DNA from: Plantago major | Lineage: Eukaryota; Streptophyta; Magnoliopsida; Lamiales; Plantaginaceae | Direction of reading: 5' to 3' | Assembly (NCBI GenBank): GCA_026545765.1 | Contig: CM048844.1 | Span: 15,942,237-16,006,236 of the forward strand | DNA length: 64,000 nucleotides | Shown: piece by piece, positions 1-11,864 of the stretch | Position numbering within the stretch: position 1 is the first letter of the stretch | How the letters are laid out: each line of letters begins with the position of its first letter | Made by a program: the position numbers and the translations under genes | Notes under the pieces: generated by a model | The model's database searches: none | What the model was told of the DNA's origin: nothing | What the model saw: only the letters and a program-made list of their open reading frames with translations

Positions 1-1588
1 GGGGGGGGGGGTGAATAGTCTTTTAAAACTTTTGTCGATAAACACAATTTCTCAGATATCGGTGAAGATATCTGATACTTAATTTCAGAGAGCGGAAGAC
101 TTTTCTGTGATAAGTGCACGTGCTCAGCAAGATAAGTGTAAGTACTTTGCAAGATAAGTAAAGCAAGTAATAAACTGCAGAAAGTAAATGACACAAGTCT
201 TTTTATAGTGGTATCTGAAGGTGGCGTAATCCTTCAACTAATCCACTTCGGCCTTTCTCAGACCTAGAATCCACTAAGACAGATAAATGAGGTAACCTTG
301 CAGATATCTTCTCTTGATTCCTAAATACACTAGGTTCCCAGCCAAGTGTTCCCCCTGAGTTATTCCCCGGCTTTCACAGCCAAGTTCTTCCTGTACTCAG
401 AAACCTTTTGAGCTTTCCTTAGTTTCCCAAACTAAGTACTTCCTGTGCTCAATAACCTTGGAGTTATTCCTTATTTTCCCAAACTAAGTACTTCCTGTAC
501 TCCACGCCGTTTAAGGTGTTGGTTAAGGTAAATTGTCAGGTGAGCTTCTTTAATAACTTGTTCAGTTATTCAGATAGCTTTATGAATCAAGTATACTTAA
601 TACACTTTGCAATGTATGGTATCTTGTTCTTTACTGACCCAAGTCTATGATAAGTGTTCAAGAGAATGAAGCTCAGATATGAAATCTTAGTTCAACTCTT
701 TCACAAATAGCAATGCTCGTTAAGGATCAGGACACTTAGAACTTTTGTGCTACTTAGAATCAAGAGCTTTGGTCGCAACAGAAAGCTTGAAGGTAAGTAG
801 TTTGCTTGAGATAGCTTGTGAGAATATTCAGTATGTAGTTCAGTGTGTTCTAAGGTGTGTTCTCAAGCAGTCTAAGTGTTGATATTTATAGATGAATTTG
901 AGTGCCGTTTGAATAGTATCCGTTAGGCTTAACTCATTTTCAAACTATTGATATCTGAGTATAATCTTAGAGGTGAGTTTGTCTTCTTCTTCAGAAGCTA
1001 CAGCTTTTGTTCAGACATATCTGTCCGCGCATTTAATGCACTGTACTATACGTTGTCCTGTAGTGCCAACGGAACTATGCAAGCTTTCTGAGGCTTTGTA
1101 CGTTCTTTTTCAGAGATCGTCACAGCTCCAGATACCACTTGTTGAAACAACTTGTTATAATATATTTCTTTTTTCAGAAGCGTATTTTATGTCCAAGGTA
1201 TCTGAGTGTAGATATCTGTGGGCACTTTCCTCGTCTCAGAAACCTTCTAATCTCAGATATCTTTTTGCAACACTTGTTTCGAAACACTTGTTTCTTCAAG
1301 ATATCTGGATATAGGTATCTGAAAAACCTTTGTCTTCAGCAATCTTGTGCAGTCTTCAAGTCTTCAAATCCGTTGAACTTTTCCTGCTGGATGCCTTCTT
1401 CTTGGTCTTCTTCAGAAAATAAAAATTACATTTCGAAACCTAACATCCTATACAAGATTTGCTAGACTATCGTACTTAGTGAGTTTCCTCTTTTACAGTG
1501 TTCAAGTGAACTAAGAGTACTAATCACCTTTCTGAGCTAAAATAAGTCATTAGGTTGTTGATCAAAATCTAAACAGATATTCTTAACA
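1..1588 (-). mobile_element. SIRE-like Ty1/copia LTR, left end cut by window edge
   Basis: This stretch aligns by eye along its length with the LTR at 52616-54299 and with the solo LTR split across 21957-30992, in the same orientation. It lacks only about 35 bases of the terminal TGTTGGTCCAG end, which lie outside the window. It ends in TTAACA at 1588. The Athila-like LTR sequence resumes at 1589, which fixes the junction. An inverted TATA box (883-890) shows that the element reads on the minus strand. ORFs inside it (for example 973-1314) are not genes. Whether this is a solo LTR or the end of a full element cannot be decided here. Confidence 0.85.
883..890 (-). promoter_or_regulatory. TATA box of copia LTR promoter
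   Basis: The plus strand reads TATTTATA, i.e. TATAAATA on the minus strand. It is conserved at the same place in the two other copies of this LTR (30268-30275 and 53534-53541), as expected for the U3 promoter that drives element transcription leftwards. Confidence 0.6.
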
Positions 1589-1775
1589 GTTTTTACGAAG
1601 ATTTCGAACTAGACGAACCTATATGAACGAATCCTAACCCTAGAAACGGATACGCAAAACTATACATAACTACTGTGTTCGGAGTGGTTTAGCTACTCAT
1701 AGTAGAAGCAAAGATCAAAGACTTCAAAGTATTGCATATGATAAACATAGACATGTTGATAATCGCACGCAAGCT
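1589..1775 (-). mobile_element. Fragment of Athila-like LTR (minus strand)
   Basis: Read on the minus strand, this segment matches the Athila-like LTR at about 32707-32900 closely, including the shared strings CTAAACCACTCCGAACAC and TAGGGTTAGGATTCGTTCAT. The match resumes at 20004, on the other side of the solo LTR that splits it. It is the inner part of an LTR whose outer end is at 21774. The leftward continuation is cut off by the copia LTR ending at 1588. Confidence 0.8.
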
Positions 1776-1780
1776 CATAC
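1776..1780. repeat. Target-site duplication CATAC, left copy
   Basis: The five bases before TGTGAGACCCC are identical to 19999-20003, just after the LTR end. Joining across them restores a continuous Athila-like LTR sequence. Confidence 0.8.
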
Positions 1781-3255
1781 TGTGAGACCCCTCGAAAAGA
1801 AAAGAAAAGAAAATCCTTAGGAACTCAGTTAGAAGAATAAGGTCAACTTGTGAATAAATAAACCGACTATTGTATTAATTTATAATTTAGTCATTTATGA
1901 AACGTTTAATGGAATTACAACTGACGCAATGGCATGTTCGAAAGAGAGCACCACGAAGCATCGAACTTACCTCGGGTCCTAGTAGTACAAATTTGTTACC
2001 TTTCAATCATCGTATGATCAAGTGATTCTCAAATTAAGTGACGAATTCAAGGAATCAAAATAGCTAAATCGAAAATAAAAATATAAAGAAATCGTAAAGA
2101 GACAAGAAACCCACTTTAAACCACGTTTTCAAATCAACACTCGAATCGAATATTATAATGGTCCAATGCATAATAATATTAGACTAGACAAACATGATTA
2201 ACTAGTAAATAGTCATGTAACACATGACAAGTTGACCATAGCCAATCTAAAACCCATTTTAATAGATAATTCACTGCCTACAAATAGTATTCACTACACC
2301 ATCTCCTACCTCATTCACTTCTTCTTCTCCAAGCCTCCAACCTCCATTAACAAGCCTCCATAGCCAAACCACCTCAAGCTTCAAATTTCCACTTAAACCT
2401 TATCATTTCTTACATGCAAATACATATTCCTTATCCTCTCAACATGAGAAAGCTAATGATATATCTCAATTCATGATCAAGCTACAACAAAGAAGTTAGA
2501 AGGTAATGAAATCATATCCATTCATTTTCCTTATTCTTCTATTTCATCCTTTTAACTCCTTTCACTCTCTAACACATCTTAGTCCATTCAACACTTGCTA
2601 GGAACTCAATTTGTCAATCCAATTTCGAATTGAAGAAGGAATTGATCCAAAACTCTAAGAAGAAAAGTGTTAAGGTGGGTTAAAATGTTCTTCTAAAACT
2701 AAATTTTAATCTTGATGCATGCACATGTTCTTGATGAAATTTTGATGATTCTTCTCTTACAAACTAAAATAAGTGAGTAATATGGCCTCACAATCAATTG
2801 GGTAAGTCATCTAATGGATTGCATGTTGATTTTGAAGTAGAATAAGCTCAAATCTTGAAAATCCCCAAATCCCGTAAGCAATCTGCCCTGTTTTTGTAAA
2901 ATATAAAATAAATAGTTTCATTCATTTGTTGATGTTTCTAATTTAACTAGACATGTACAACATTATCCTGCATCTCTGAGATTTGGAATGAGGTTAAAAT
3001 GAGGTTTAATAAATTAATTAAAATTCTCGAAAGATCCAATATTTATAATGTTTGCAGAACAGAGTACTGTTAGTAAAACCCCAATTATTCTTCTATAACA
3101 TGATCAAATCGGCCTTAGACTCTGTGAAATGAGAGATACATGAGATTTAGACATTTTCCAATAAGAATAATGATATTTGGAGTGATATAGAATATGTTAT
3201 GAATATTTCCCCTTCATTGCTCACTGCATGAGCAGTTTGGGTAGAAAATTCCTAA

Positions 3256-4150
3256 GTGACATAAATGCAAAATATCCTCCTAAGTTATTGTAAATGTGCG
3301 AAAAACCCCCTTGAGTTAACAAATTAGTACCAAACCCCCCTGAGTTATTAAAAAATGTGCGTAAAACCCCCCTAAGTTAATAAATTAGTCCCTGAGTTAT
3401 GAAAAATGTGTGCGAAACCCCCCTGAGTTATTAAAACATGTGCGTGGAACCCCCTCATCCTTTTTTTTTTAACGGCGTGCTCGTGTTAGGTGCCACAATC
3501 ACAATGGATTCTTTTAGGTGTTCTTACTCCAAATTAATGCGACGAGGTGGACTGGACATTCATAGTTTCAGCTTATTATCTTTTGCCTTCACTCTTTTCC
3601 GTTTACATGACTAATAATGAATTGGTATATGTTATTGATATGTAGTGACAATTTTAATTAGTGTTATCTATGGTTGTTATTTATATATTTTAGTGTTATA
3701 TAACCAGCAGTGTGTGATCGATTTTTGTTGTTCATTTAACCAGGAAAAAAAGTAGAGTTTTACTATTTTTAATAGCTCAAATTTAAGTCATTTAATATTT
3801 TTGAAAATTTGGACTAACGAGTCAAACTGCACACAATACGAATTGATCATGTATATTTACTATTCATGTAAAAGGGATATTGCAATGACTTTATTAGAAT
3901 TTCATGGGATTTTGCGCATACTTTTAATAACTATGGTCTTTTTTTTTTTTTTGCATTGATTTGGTGTAAGATAACATAAACAAACATCTATAGTCGCACC
4001 TAATGAGAGTGTACCTCACATACTTTAAAAATAAAGGGTGGGGGGTTTTGTGCCCATTTTTAATAACTTAGGGAGGTTTCGTACTAATTCGTTAACTAAT
4101 GGGGATTTCGCGCACATTATTAATAACTCAGGGGGGGTGTTATGCATTTA
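3256..4150. mobile_element. Non-autonomous DNA element with long repeat-rich TIRs
   Basis: The left arm (about 3256-3460) repeats a unit of roughly 30 bases, CCCCCCTGAGTTATTAAAAA followed by a GTGCG tail. The right arm (about 4025-4150) carries the same unit inverted. Both outer ends share TAAATGCA next to the first repeat. The centre is AT-rich with no ORF. Long inverted arms made of direct sub-repeats suggest a Mutator-like or foldback-type element. I could not find a convincing target-site duplication, so family and exact ends are uncertain. Confidence 0.5.
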
Positions 4151-4574
4151 ACTTGCTATAAATGTGTTTTAGACTCAAAATTATGTTTTGAATAGATAAC
4201 ACAACAAGCTAGAATACAAAATTTAGAAACACCAGAATTAGTAACGCTTGTCTACTGAAATGTATTTTACAATGAAGGACTATCAAACTGCCAGAATCGA
4301 GATTTTATAAACCGGACTTAAATTCGGAGTTTATCGTACGAATAACTTCAAAGACATAACTAAACATTTATAGCTGACTTAAGATCGGTAAATAAATCAT
4401 TTTGGAAGCGTTTCGACCCTAGGGGTTAACCTTCCTCAAATGAAAAATGAAATTATACGAGGAGGCAATTTGGATTGTCACAACTCTATGAAAGTATTTC
4501 CACTAAATTTAACTGTTGTCAATAAAAGGGAAGTTTTACGAATAAAACAATGATTATAATAATAACTGAGGGTG

Positions 4575-4745
4575 GCAACCTCGTTAAAAAGAGTACAAAC
4601 GAGGGTGGCAACCTCGCATAAAAAGAGAACCAAACGAGGGTGGCAACCTCGAGTAAAAAGAGATCCAAACGAGGGTGGCAACCTCGATCCCACCTCGAGT
4701 AAAAATAGATCCAAACGAGGGTGGCAACCTCGAGTAAAAAGAGTC
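4575..4745. repeat. Tandem array of a ~33-bp GTGGCAACCTCG unit
   Basis: About six copies of a unit built on ACGAGGGTGGCAACCTCG with an AGTAAAAAGAGATCCAA-type tail. Several overlapping ORFs appear on both strands here only because the unit is repeated. The array belongs to the chromovirus-type LTR. Confidence 0.85.
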
Positions 4746-4775
4746 CATGTTGAACTTTAGGACGGTTGTAAGTGC

Positions 4776-5683
4776 TGTTGATACGGACATGTGTCCAGTC
4801 CGTTAAGGGCGCCATAGAGCGTGTCCTAAAGCGCATCAAGACTGAGATAGTCTATTCATCGCTAGTCCGACCTTCGAATGGTCCCACATAAAGGAAACCA
4901 TCTCAGGTCAACTAGTATCTACAAGTCAGCACGCCATTTCAGCTAGGTCCGACCAAGCTAAATGGATGACTTCCGAACCTGACAAAAGGTCACATGGTCC
5001 TTCCAAGGACCACAAACTGTCAGTCCAAAGATGCTAAACGGACCGGACGAGAGAATCTCGGACGCCATCATCACAGTAAGACCGAACGTATATAACAGAA
5101 CCAATGAGATACTTCCGTGGAACTCTAGGTCCGGACACCTTGAGTTGCCTAAGGCCAGATCAACCAAGCATACAGATCTGTCCGAGTAACTTACACGGAC
5201 CCAACATGCGGAACAATACTCTCAGAGGGAAAGGTCCAAACTACCCTCCCAGGCCCACTGATTAGTATTGGATTACTGTTCACTAATGGGCCATGGGCCA
5301 AAGATAGCATTGGTGTCCAAATCTGAAGCATACACTTGGCATCATCTTGTGAGCAATCTCATAAGATACGATAACTATAAATATAGCACAAGGTCCAAGA
5401 CCTTAGGGTAAGCGATATCAAAGTGAGGATCCAAAAGTGATAAACACTCCTGATTTCATAACCTTCCTTATAACTATTACATTGAGAGCTTCCAACTCTC
5501 TCTTGAGTAAAGTCTCTTACCAGATTGACATAGGCAATCCGGGTAACCCATTCTAACCCACCCCTTAGTCCTTTCAGGTACTCAAGCTCGGACCAGTCTT
5601 GCTTCGGACTTCAAGTAGGAGGCGGATCCTAGATTAGGTTACCTGTAATAGTTTAGTTAGTGTTCGAGGTTTTACCCTCAACA
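4776..5683 (+). repeat. 5' LTR of Tat gypsy element
   Basis: Begins TGTTGATACGG and ends CCCTCAACA, with the 5-base inverted termini TGTTG/CAACA. It is near-identical to 17891-18809. The main length difference is a poly-C run in the 3' copy. It contains a TATA box at 5376-5383. Confidence 0.93.
5376..5383 (+). promoter_or_regulatory. TATA box in 5' LTR
   Basis: TATAAATA in the context ATAACTATAAATATAGCAC. It is conserved in the 3' LTR at 18491-18498 and is the probable core promoter of the genomic RNA, with transcription expected to begin about 30 bases downstream. Confidence 0.65.
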
Positions 5684-5702
5684 TTTTGGCGCCGTCTGTG
5701 GG
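5684..5702 (+). promoter_or_regulatory. Primer-binding site region of Tat element
   Basis: TGGCGCCGTCTGTGGG follows the 5' LTR after a two-base spacer. TGGCGCC matches the CCA-terminal end of a tRNA, as in other Tat elements. I did not identify the exact tRNA. Confidence 0.7.
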
Positions 5703-5739
5703 AATCTTTACAAAAAGTTTTCGTGTTTGAGTTAAGCTG

Positions 5740-7867
5740 ATGGCAAGAACAAGAGGGATAGTGCGGACTAGTGCTGCAGGCGCAGGAACACCACCACCAC
5801 GCCCACGGGGACGTCCGCCCACCCATGGACGAATAACCACTGTGGCTGGAGGGAACGCTGGAAGGAGATATCCCAGCGATGGGCGCGCAGCCAGCCCGTC
5901 CTCAGATGAAGGAAGAGACACTCCGCACAGGGGAGTCCGAGGTGTACCTGACAATGTTGCGTCTGTGAGCCATGGAGAAGGGGCCGTACGAGCTTCTCCG
6001 GCAGAAGCTCAAGGCCCCACTACAGTCAGCGATTCACTATGCACGATGGTCGTCGTCGCACTAGTGACCTCGGACTAAGTGAGACCCAGTTTGATAGATT
6101 GCTCACAATCATCCAAGGATGCCTGGGGTCTAACAATGCCCATCCTCAGCAAGCCAGTCCGCCAGTGGCTACTCCTGCTCAAGCAGAGCCTGCATTATCA
6201 AGAAACAGGCAACGTTCGATCCAACAGAGATTAGGAAATCAGCCACCTCAAGAGGATTTGCGAAACCTTCTAGACCGGCGGGCATCTGCCTCTCAAGCTC
6301 GGGGTGAAGGGAGCCCAAACGGAAGGAGAGAGTATCAAGAAGGGGATAATAGGCATCCAGGAGTTCCGCGACAAGCACATCCGAGAGACAGAGATCAAGT
6401 AGCAGAAACTGTTCCAGTGGTCCGGATAGATGAACTCCCCGCGGATGTAGCTGTTCATCCAAGGACAGGAGAGATCATGATTGCTGACGAGATCTACGCT
6501 CAGCAGAAGGCTTTGGAGACCCAGATTCTGAATCTTGGACGCCTGGTAAAAGACCACGAGCAGATAACTACTAGTGCACCAAATCCCTTGTGTGATGACA
6601 TCATGAGAGAGAAGGAAAGAAACAGAAACTCGGATCAGGTAATTCCGAGCTTGGAATACTATTATGGGGATGCTTGTCCCGTTGGTCACTTAACAAGGTA
6701 CAACAGCAAGATGGATTCCAAGGGAATGAGCGACAATATTAAAGCTCTTACGTTCTCATCCACTCTCTTCGGAACGGCTATGGATTAGTACACTGCTTTG
6801 CCGAACAAGTCGATAAGGTCATATGCAGACCTTTCTTCCAAGTTCTTGGCACGATTTGGAAAATCAAAAAGGAGAAAGCGTACCGTAGAGCACCTGGCAG
6901 AAGTTATACAACGGGAGCAAGAGGATCTAAGGACCTTCCTAGATCGGTTTCAAGCGGAAGTTCTTCGACTTGAGCCACACAGTATTAAGGAACGGGTCCG
7001 TCACCTGTATGCTAATACTTTCAACTCAGAACTCCGCAGAAAACTCTCCAGTCAGGAAGTGAGGAGTGAAAATCATTTAGATGACATCTGTGAAGAAGTG
7101 ATCTACGGAGAGAATCAAGGAATGTTCGATGAAGTGGTTCCAAGAAAGGAAAGGAGCCGATGAAACAATAGCAACGCCAGGGGAAGTTCGACCCAAAGAA
7201 GGATCACAGAGATAAAGGCTTCCACAGAGAAACGAGTCCGCCGAGGAGATACGCGGATTACACCCGTCTCAATAGACCAAGATCCGACATCATGGCGACT
7301 ATCATCGAGAAGAAGCTGGATGTCCAATGGCCAAAGCCCTCTCACAACAACCGGAAGAATAAGAATGGAAAGGGGTACTGCAAATTCCACAAGTGTCGTG
7401 GTCACGAGACTGATGACTGTATCCAATTGAAAACAGAGGTTGAACACCTGGTGAGAGAGGGCAAGCTAAAGGAGCACATCTATGCAGATGAACCCTCCAG
7501 GCACGATAGAACGGAGCGAAGGAGGGAGGATAATGCTACAGAAACACCACCCCGTCCGCTATCTTTGCCACCTCCGCCGGCTCATTATCCGCCTCGCACG
7601 GATGGACATCCGTACAGATATAGCGATGACATTGATATGGAGAACCCTCCGTACAGTGAAGTGATTAACACCATCGCAGGCGGACCATCTGGAGGTGATA
7701 GTAGGAACGCAAGAGAGCGGACTGCTCAAAATCTTCGGAACAACGATAGAGCGTCTGTTGCTCGGGTGATACAAACGCTATATCCTTCGATGATAGCGAG
7801 ATTCCTCTTCCTACGGCAGGAGGCGAGGACATTGATAATCCAGATGTTCCGCTGGTGGTTTTGTTAA
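5740..7867 (+). pseudogene. gag: Tat element gag, disrupted
   Basis: Encodes the capsid/nucleocapsid protein that packages the element's RNA. The start at 5740 follows the PBS by about 40 bases. The reading shifts frame near 6050. It then runs through a capsid-like helical region (to 7163) with an in-frame TAG at 6786-6788 where the family usually has tryptophan. A further stop lies at 7161-7163, and reading resumes in another frame at 7292-7867. That last part holds a zinc-knuckle-like motif CKFHKCRGHETDDC. At least two frame breaks and two stops make this copy non-functional unless errors in the assembly are responsible. Confidence 0.85.
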
Positions 7868-8170
7868 CCATCGCAACTTATCGAGTGAACAAAATTTTGG
7901 TGGACACAGGGAGTTCCTCGAATATCATTTCCAAAAGAACACTGGACCAGATGGAGCTGGGGAGAATCCGATATGAGAGGGTCCACACCTCTATACTAGG
8001 GTTTGGAGGGGGAACTGTTCGACCCCTAGGAAGTGTTATGTTGCACGTCTCCCGGCGAGAGTGACTCAGTCGGTCCGATTTGTAGTGGTGGACCGGACTT
8101 TTGACTACATGCTATCTTTGGGCGCTCGGGGCTCAATCAATTCCGGGCTATTTCCTCCACTCTCCATAAT
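7855..8170 (+). pseudogene. Tat element aspartic protease region
   Basis: Contains the retropepsin active-site motif VDTGSSSNII at about 7901-7930, in the context expected between gag and RT. The ORF stops at 8062-8064. Homologous-looking sequence then continues in another frame (FVVVDRTFDYML-like) up to the RT ORF at 8174. It would cleave the Gag-Pol polyprotein, but a frameshift separates it from RT. Confidence 0.8.
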
Positions 8171-8173
8171 AGA

Positions 8174-10077
8174 ATGAAGTTTCCAACTTCCTTCGGAGTT
8201 GGAGAAGAGATGAGAAACGTCCGTGAAGCCTGGGAATGTTACATTATGTCCACAAGAAGAGCGTTCGCCCCCGTGCTGACAACTACTTTGACCTCTGACC
8301 CGCCAGTTGTTCTTCCGGCCAAAAAGGAGAATCCGCATATTGGAGTAGGGAGCCAAAAGGAGAAGTTTCCTAGGACAGTGCGAATCGAGCCTCATGAGAC
8401 TCTCAAGGAAATTGGGATTGTTGTTGGAAGCCCGGACAAGAAGACAAATATCGGAACAGAGATGAACGCAGAGGTGGAAATGAAGCTCATTGCTTGTCTC
8501 CGAGACAACAGTGATGTGTTTGCCTGGAGCACCGATGACTTGAAGGGAATAGATACGAGGATTACTGTTCACCGTTTGAACATGGACTCCTCAATCAAGT
8601 ACATCCGACAAAAGAGGAAAGATTTTGGTCCGGTCAAGGATGCCATCATATCCGCTGAAGTTGAGCGACTCCTGAAAGCAGGGCATATCGAAGAAGTCCG
8701 TTACTCTGATTGGGTCTGGAACGTGGTTCTGGTAGAGAAATCACCAGGCAAATGGCGGATGTGCAATGACTTCACTAGGTTGAACAAGTTCTGCCCGAAG
8801 GACCCGTACCCTTTACCACGAATAGATCAGTTGGTTGACTCCACGTCCGGATGTGCATTACTGAGTTTTATGGACGCATACCAAGGTTTTTACCAAATTC
8901 GGATGGCCAAGGAGGACATCAAGAAAACAGCTTTCTTCGCTGCAGGGGGGTTTACTGTTTCAAGGTAATTCCCTTTGGATTGAAAAATGCGAGAGCCACT
9001 TACCAACGTCTGGTGAACCAAATGTTCAAGGACGAGATTGGGAAAACCATGGAAGTGTACGTGGATGACATGTTTGTCAAGAGAAAAACTGAAGAGCAAC
9101 ATGTGCATCATTTGAACAAGTGCTTCGCTATCCTTAGGAAGTATGGAATGAAATTGAATCTGGAAAAGTGCACGTTCAGAGTGAAAGGAGGGAAGTTCCT
9201 CGGATACATGGTCACGGAGAGGGGGATAAGCGCAAACCCCGAGAAGATCAAGGCAATCCTAGATCTGCCGCATCCGAAGACCCTCAATGAGGTACAACAA
9301 CTCATAGGACGTCTCATGTCCTTAAGTCGTTTTATTTCACGATCTGCGGAGAAGAATCTTCCGTTCTTCAAAATCCTCCGGAAAGGAGAGAACTTTGAGT
9401 GGACCGCGGAATGTTCTGAAGCTTTCAAGAAATTGAAAAAGTACCTCCATTCCCCTCCACTACTCTCCAAACCCGTCGAAGGAGAACCACTCTACCTCTA
9501 CCTAGCAATCACGGAAGAGGCAATGAGTTCCGTATTAGTACGGATTCAAGCTAATGATCATTTGCCAATCTACTATCTTAGCAAAGCCCTTGCTGGGGCG
9601 GAGACAAGATACGTGAAGATTGAGAAACTTGCATATGCTTTGGTTTACACCGCAAGGCGGTTAAAACCATACTTCAAGTCTCACAAAATAGTGGTACTAA
9701 CTGCGGAACCTTTGAAACAGGTCCTGGGGAAGCCCGATCAATCTGGACGACTCTCTAAGTGGGCGATTGAGCTGAGTGAATACGACATTTGCTATCAGGC
9801 TCCGTCAGCAAAGAAGGCTCAAGTCCTCGCCGACTTCTTAGTGGAATATCCTGAGACGGATTCAGAGAAAGTCCCTGACAAACAGGCATTTGAATGCCTA
9901 ATCACCAAGCAGATTATCCGGGAGACAATTCCGCCGAAGTTCAACCCAGCAAACCTCGAGGATGCTCAATTCATCAATCAGTCCCTGCCTGCATCATATG
10001 AGGAAACTCGGGTCAACCAAATGTTCCTTCTTGACAATATCGCAAGTAGATCCGGTACTAACAACTCCGGACCATAA
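8174..10077 (+). pseudogene. Tat element reverse transcriptase plus degenerate RNase H
   Basis: RT begins in the ORF at 8174-8968 (motifs VVLVEKSPGKWRMCNDF and SFMDAYQGFYQI). After a single frame shift at the G-run near 8943-8950 it continues in 8851-10077. There the catalytic YVDDMFVK lies at about 9058-9081. The first RNase H follows (YLAITEEAMSSVLVRI to VLADFLVEY). Its usual catalytic Asp near the start is replaced, as is common for Tat elements, in which this domain acts as a connection domain. A TAA at 10075-10077 separates it from the second RNase H in the same frame. Confidence 0.9.
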
Positions 10078-10740
10078 ATCAAAGAAAAAGAAGAACAAAG
10101 GTTGGAACCTCAGGAGCTTACAGAAGACCTCCAAACCGAAAAACATCCTTCCGATGTCTGGACATTGGAAGTGGATGGTTCCTCCACTGGAAGAGTGGGA
10201 GGGATTGGAATCTTTCTTAAGAGCCCTGATGGCGCGGAACTTGACTACACGATATCCCTGGAATTCAAAGTTACCAATAATGAGGCTGAGTATGAAGCAT
10301 TTTTAGTTGGGCTACGCCTGGCCAAATCCCTGCAAGTCCGGAAGCTCAAAGCTTACACGGACTCACAGCTAGTTGGAGCTCAATTTTCAGGAACTTTTGC
10401 CACAAAAGGTCCTTCGATGATCAAGTATCTTGAGCTGCTCAAGCAGGAAGCCAACCACTTTGAGGAATTTACCCTGGAAAAGTTTGACAGAGCCTGGAAT
10501 GAAAGAGCGGACGCTCTGGCAAAATACGCATCCGCAACAGCAACTCTGGACACGAGGAGAGTAATCCTACTCACTGTTACTGACTCATCCGTCATGAGTC
10601 TCAATTCAGCTGTCATGATAACTGACACAGGACGAAACTCGATGACTGACATCTTTAACTATCTCAAGAACGGATCTCTACCAGCTGATCCGAAGGAATC
10701 AAGGAGCGTGCAGTACGAGCGAACAGATACTTCATACTAG
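10078..10740 (+). CDS. Second (archaeal-type) RNase H domain of Tat element
   Basis: The ORF from 10102 carries EVDGSSTGRVGGIGIFL, NNEAEYEAFLVGL, AYTDSQLV and WNERADALAKYAS, the D-E-D-D pattern of an active RNase H. A second RNase H downstream of a decayed first one is the diagnostic feature of Tat retrotransposons. It is in the same frame as the RT ORF and is separated only by the TAA at 10075. Near 10705 the frame shifts before integrase. It would degrade the RNA strand of the RNA-DNA hybrid. Confidence 0.87.
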   Translation: MKEKEEQRLEPQELTEDLQTEKHPSDVWTLEVDGSSTGRVGGIGIFLKSPDGAELDYTISLEFKVTNNEAEYEAFLVGLRLAKSLQVRKLKAYTDSQLVGAQFSGTFATKGPSMIKYLELLKQEANHFEEFTLEKFDRAWNERADALAKYASATATLDTRRVILLTVTDSSVMSLNSAVMITDTGRNSMTDIFNYLKNGSLPADPKESRSVQYERTDTSY

Positions 10741-10748
10741 GAGAAGAT

Positions 10749-11864
10749 TTGTACAAGAGATCTTTTGCCGGGACTCACTTGAGATGTTTGAGCCCGCAAG
10801 AAGCAAAGACTGTCCTAGAAGAGATACACAACGGAAGCTGCAGAAGTCATTCCGGGGGTAGAACTCTTGCCCAGAAAATCATACGACAAGGCTATTATTG
10901 GCCTAGCATTGATAAGGATTCCGCCGGCCACACTCGGAGATGCCCTGATTGTCAGTATTATGCGAACATTCCACATCGTCCGACACATCCTATGATTATG
11001 TCAATCATAGAATGTCCGTTTGATCAATGGGGCATCGATATTGTCGGACCATTCCCGAGGGGCACTCAACAGAAGAAGTTCCTGATTGTGGCTGTGGAAT
11101 ATTTCACCAAATGGGTAGAAGCAGAAGCTGTGGCGACCATTATGGAAAGTCGAGAGCGGACCTTCATTTGGAAGAACATCATTTGCCGCTTTGGCCTGCC
11201 CAGAGTTCTTGTCTCGGATAATGGTGCCCAGATTTCAGGCAGTAGGCTCAAGGAATGGCTGGCGTCCTTCAAGATTGAACAACGTTTCACATCTATTGAA
11301 TATCCGCAAGCTAATGGACAAGCCGAGTCCACAAACAAGACAATAGTCAAGATCCTGGAAAAGCGATTGAGAACTTCCCAAGAAAGCTGGGCGGACGACC
11401 TAGACGGCGTACTATGGGCTCATCGCACCACTGCACGGACCGCGACCAAAGAAACCCCATTTGCCTTGGTGTATGGCTCGGAAGCAGTTATGCCAGCAGA
11501 AATTGTTGTTGAGACTATGAGAGTCCAAGAGTTCGAAGATTCTGCCAATCGTGAAGCTCGGATATTCGACCTGGACATGCTGGAACAGAGAAGAACTGAA
11601 GCACTGGCTAATATCCATAGGTATCAAGCAACTGCTACCCGAGCCTACAACAGGAATGTACGAGCAAAAAACTTGCAGGTCGGAGACCTAGTACTTCGCC
11701 GGGCTGACATTTTGAGCAATGTTGGAAAACTCAAGCCTAAATGGGAAGGACCTTTCAAGATTGTCGGAGCAAGAGTGAATGGCAGTTACGAATTGGAAGA
11801 TAAGCGCGGACACCCACTCAAGCGTACATGGAATGCTAGAAACCTTCAAAAGTTTTACGCATAG
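10749..11864 (+). CDS. Tat element integrase
   Basis: An intact 371-codon frame. The N-terminal zinc-binding HHCC arrangement is visible (H in EEIHNGSCRSH, then CPDCQYY). The catalytic core has Asp in WGIDIVGPF, Asp in VLVSDNGAQ and Glu in ANGQAESTNKTI. The C-terminal part has the GDLVLRR and GKLKPKWEGPFKI motif typical of gypsy integrases. No chromodomain follows, which fits Tat rather than chromoviruses. Upstream coding continues in a different frame (a GEDLYKRSF-like reading precedes the first Met), so the true polyprotein junction is frameshifted near 10705. Confidence 0.92.
   Translation: MYKRSFAGTHLRCLSPQEAKTVLEEIHNGSCRSHSGGRTLAQKIIRQGYYWPSIDKDSAGHTRRCPDCQYYANIPHRPTHPMIMSIIECPFDQWGIDIVGPFPRGTQQKKFLIVAVEYFTKWVEAEAVATIMESRERTFIWKNIICRFGLPRVLVSDNGAQISGSRLKEWLASFKIEQRFTSIEYPQANGQAESTNKTIVKILEKRLRTSQESWADDLDGVLWAHRTTARTATKETPFALVYGSEAVMPAEIVVETMRVQEFEDSANREARIFDLDMLEQRRTEALANIHRYQATATRAYNRNVRAKNLQVGDLVLRRADILSNVGKLKPKWEGPFKIVGARVNGSYELEDKRGHPLKRTWNARNLQKFYA

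Noticed and set aside
4575..4745. CRISPR-like regular repeat array
   Set aside because: Units are contiguous with no unique spacers and lie in a plant retroelement LTR. The same applies to 23977-24345.
4572..4839. Overlapping ORFs on both strands
   Set aside because: They arise from an in-frame tandem repeat and have no domain; the sequence is part of an LTR.
4958..5167. 69-codon minus-strand ORF repeated at 18073-18282
   Set aside because: Present twice only because it lies in both LTRs of the Tat element; no features.
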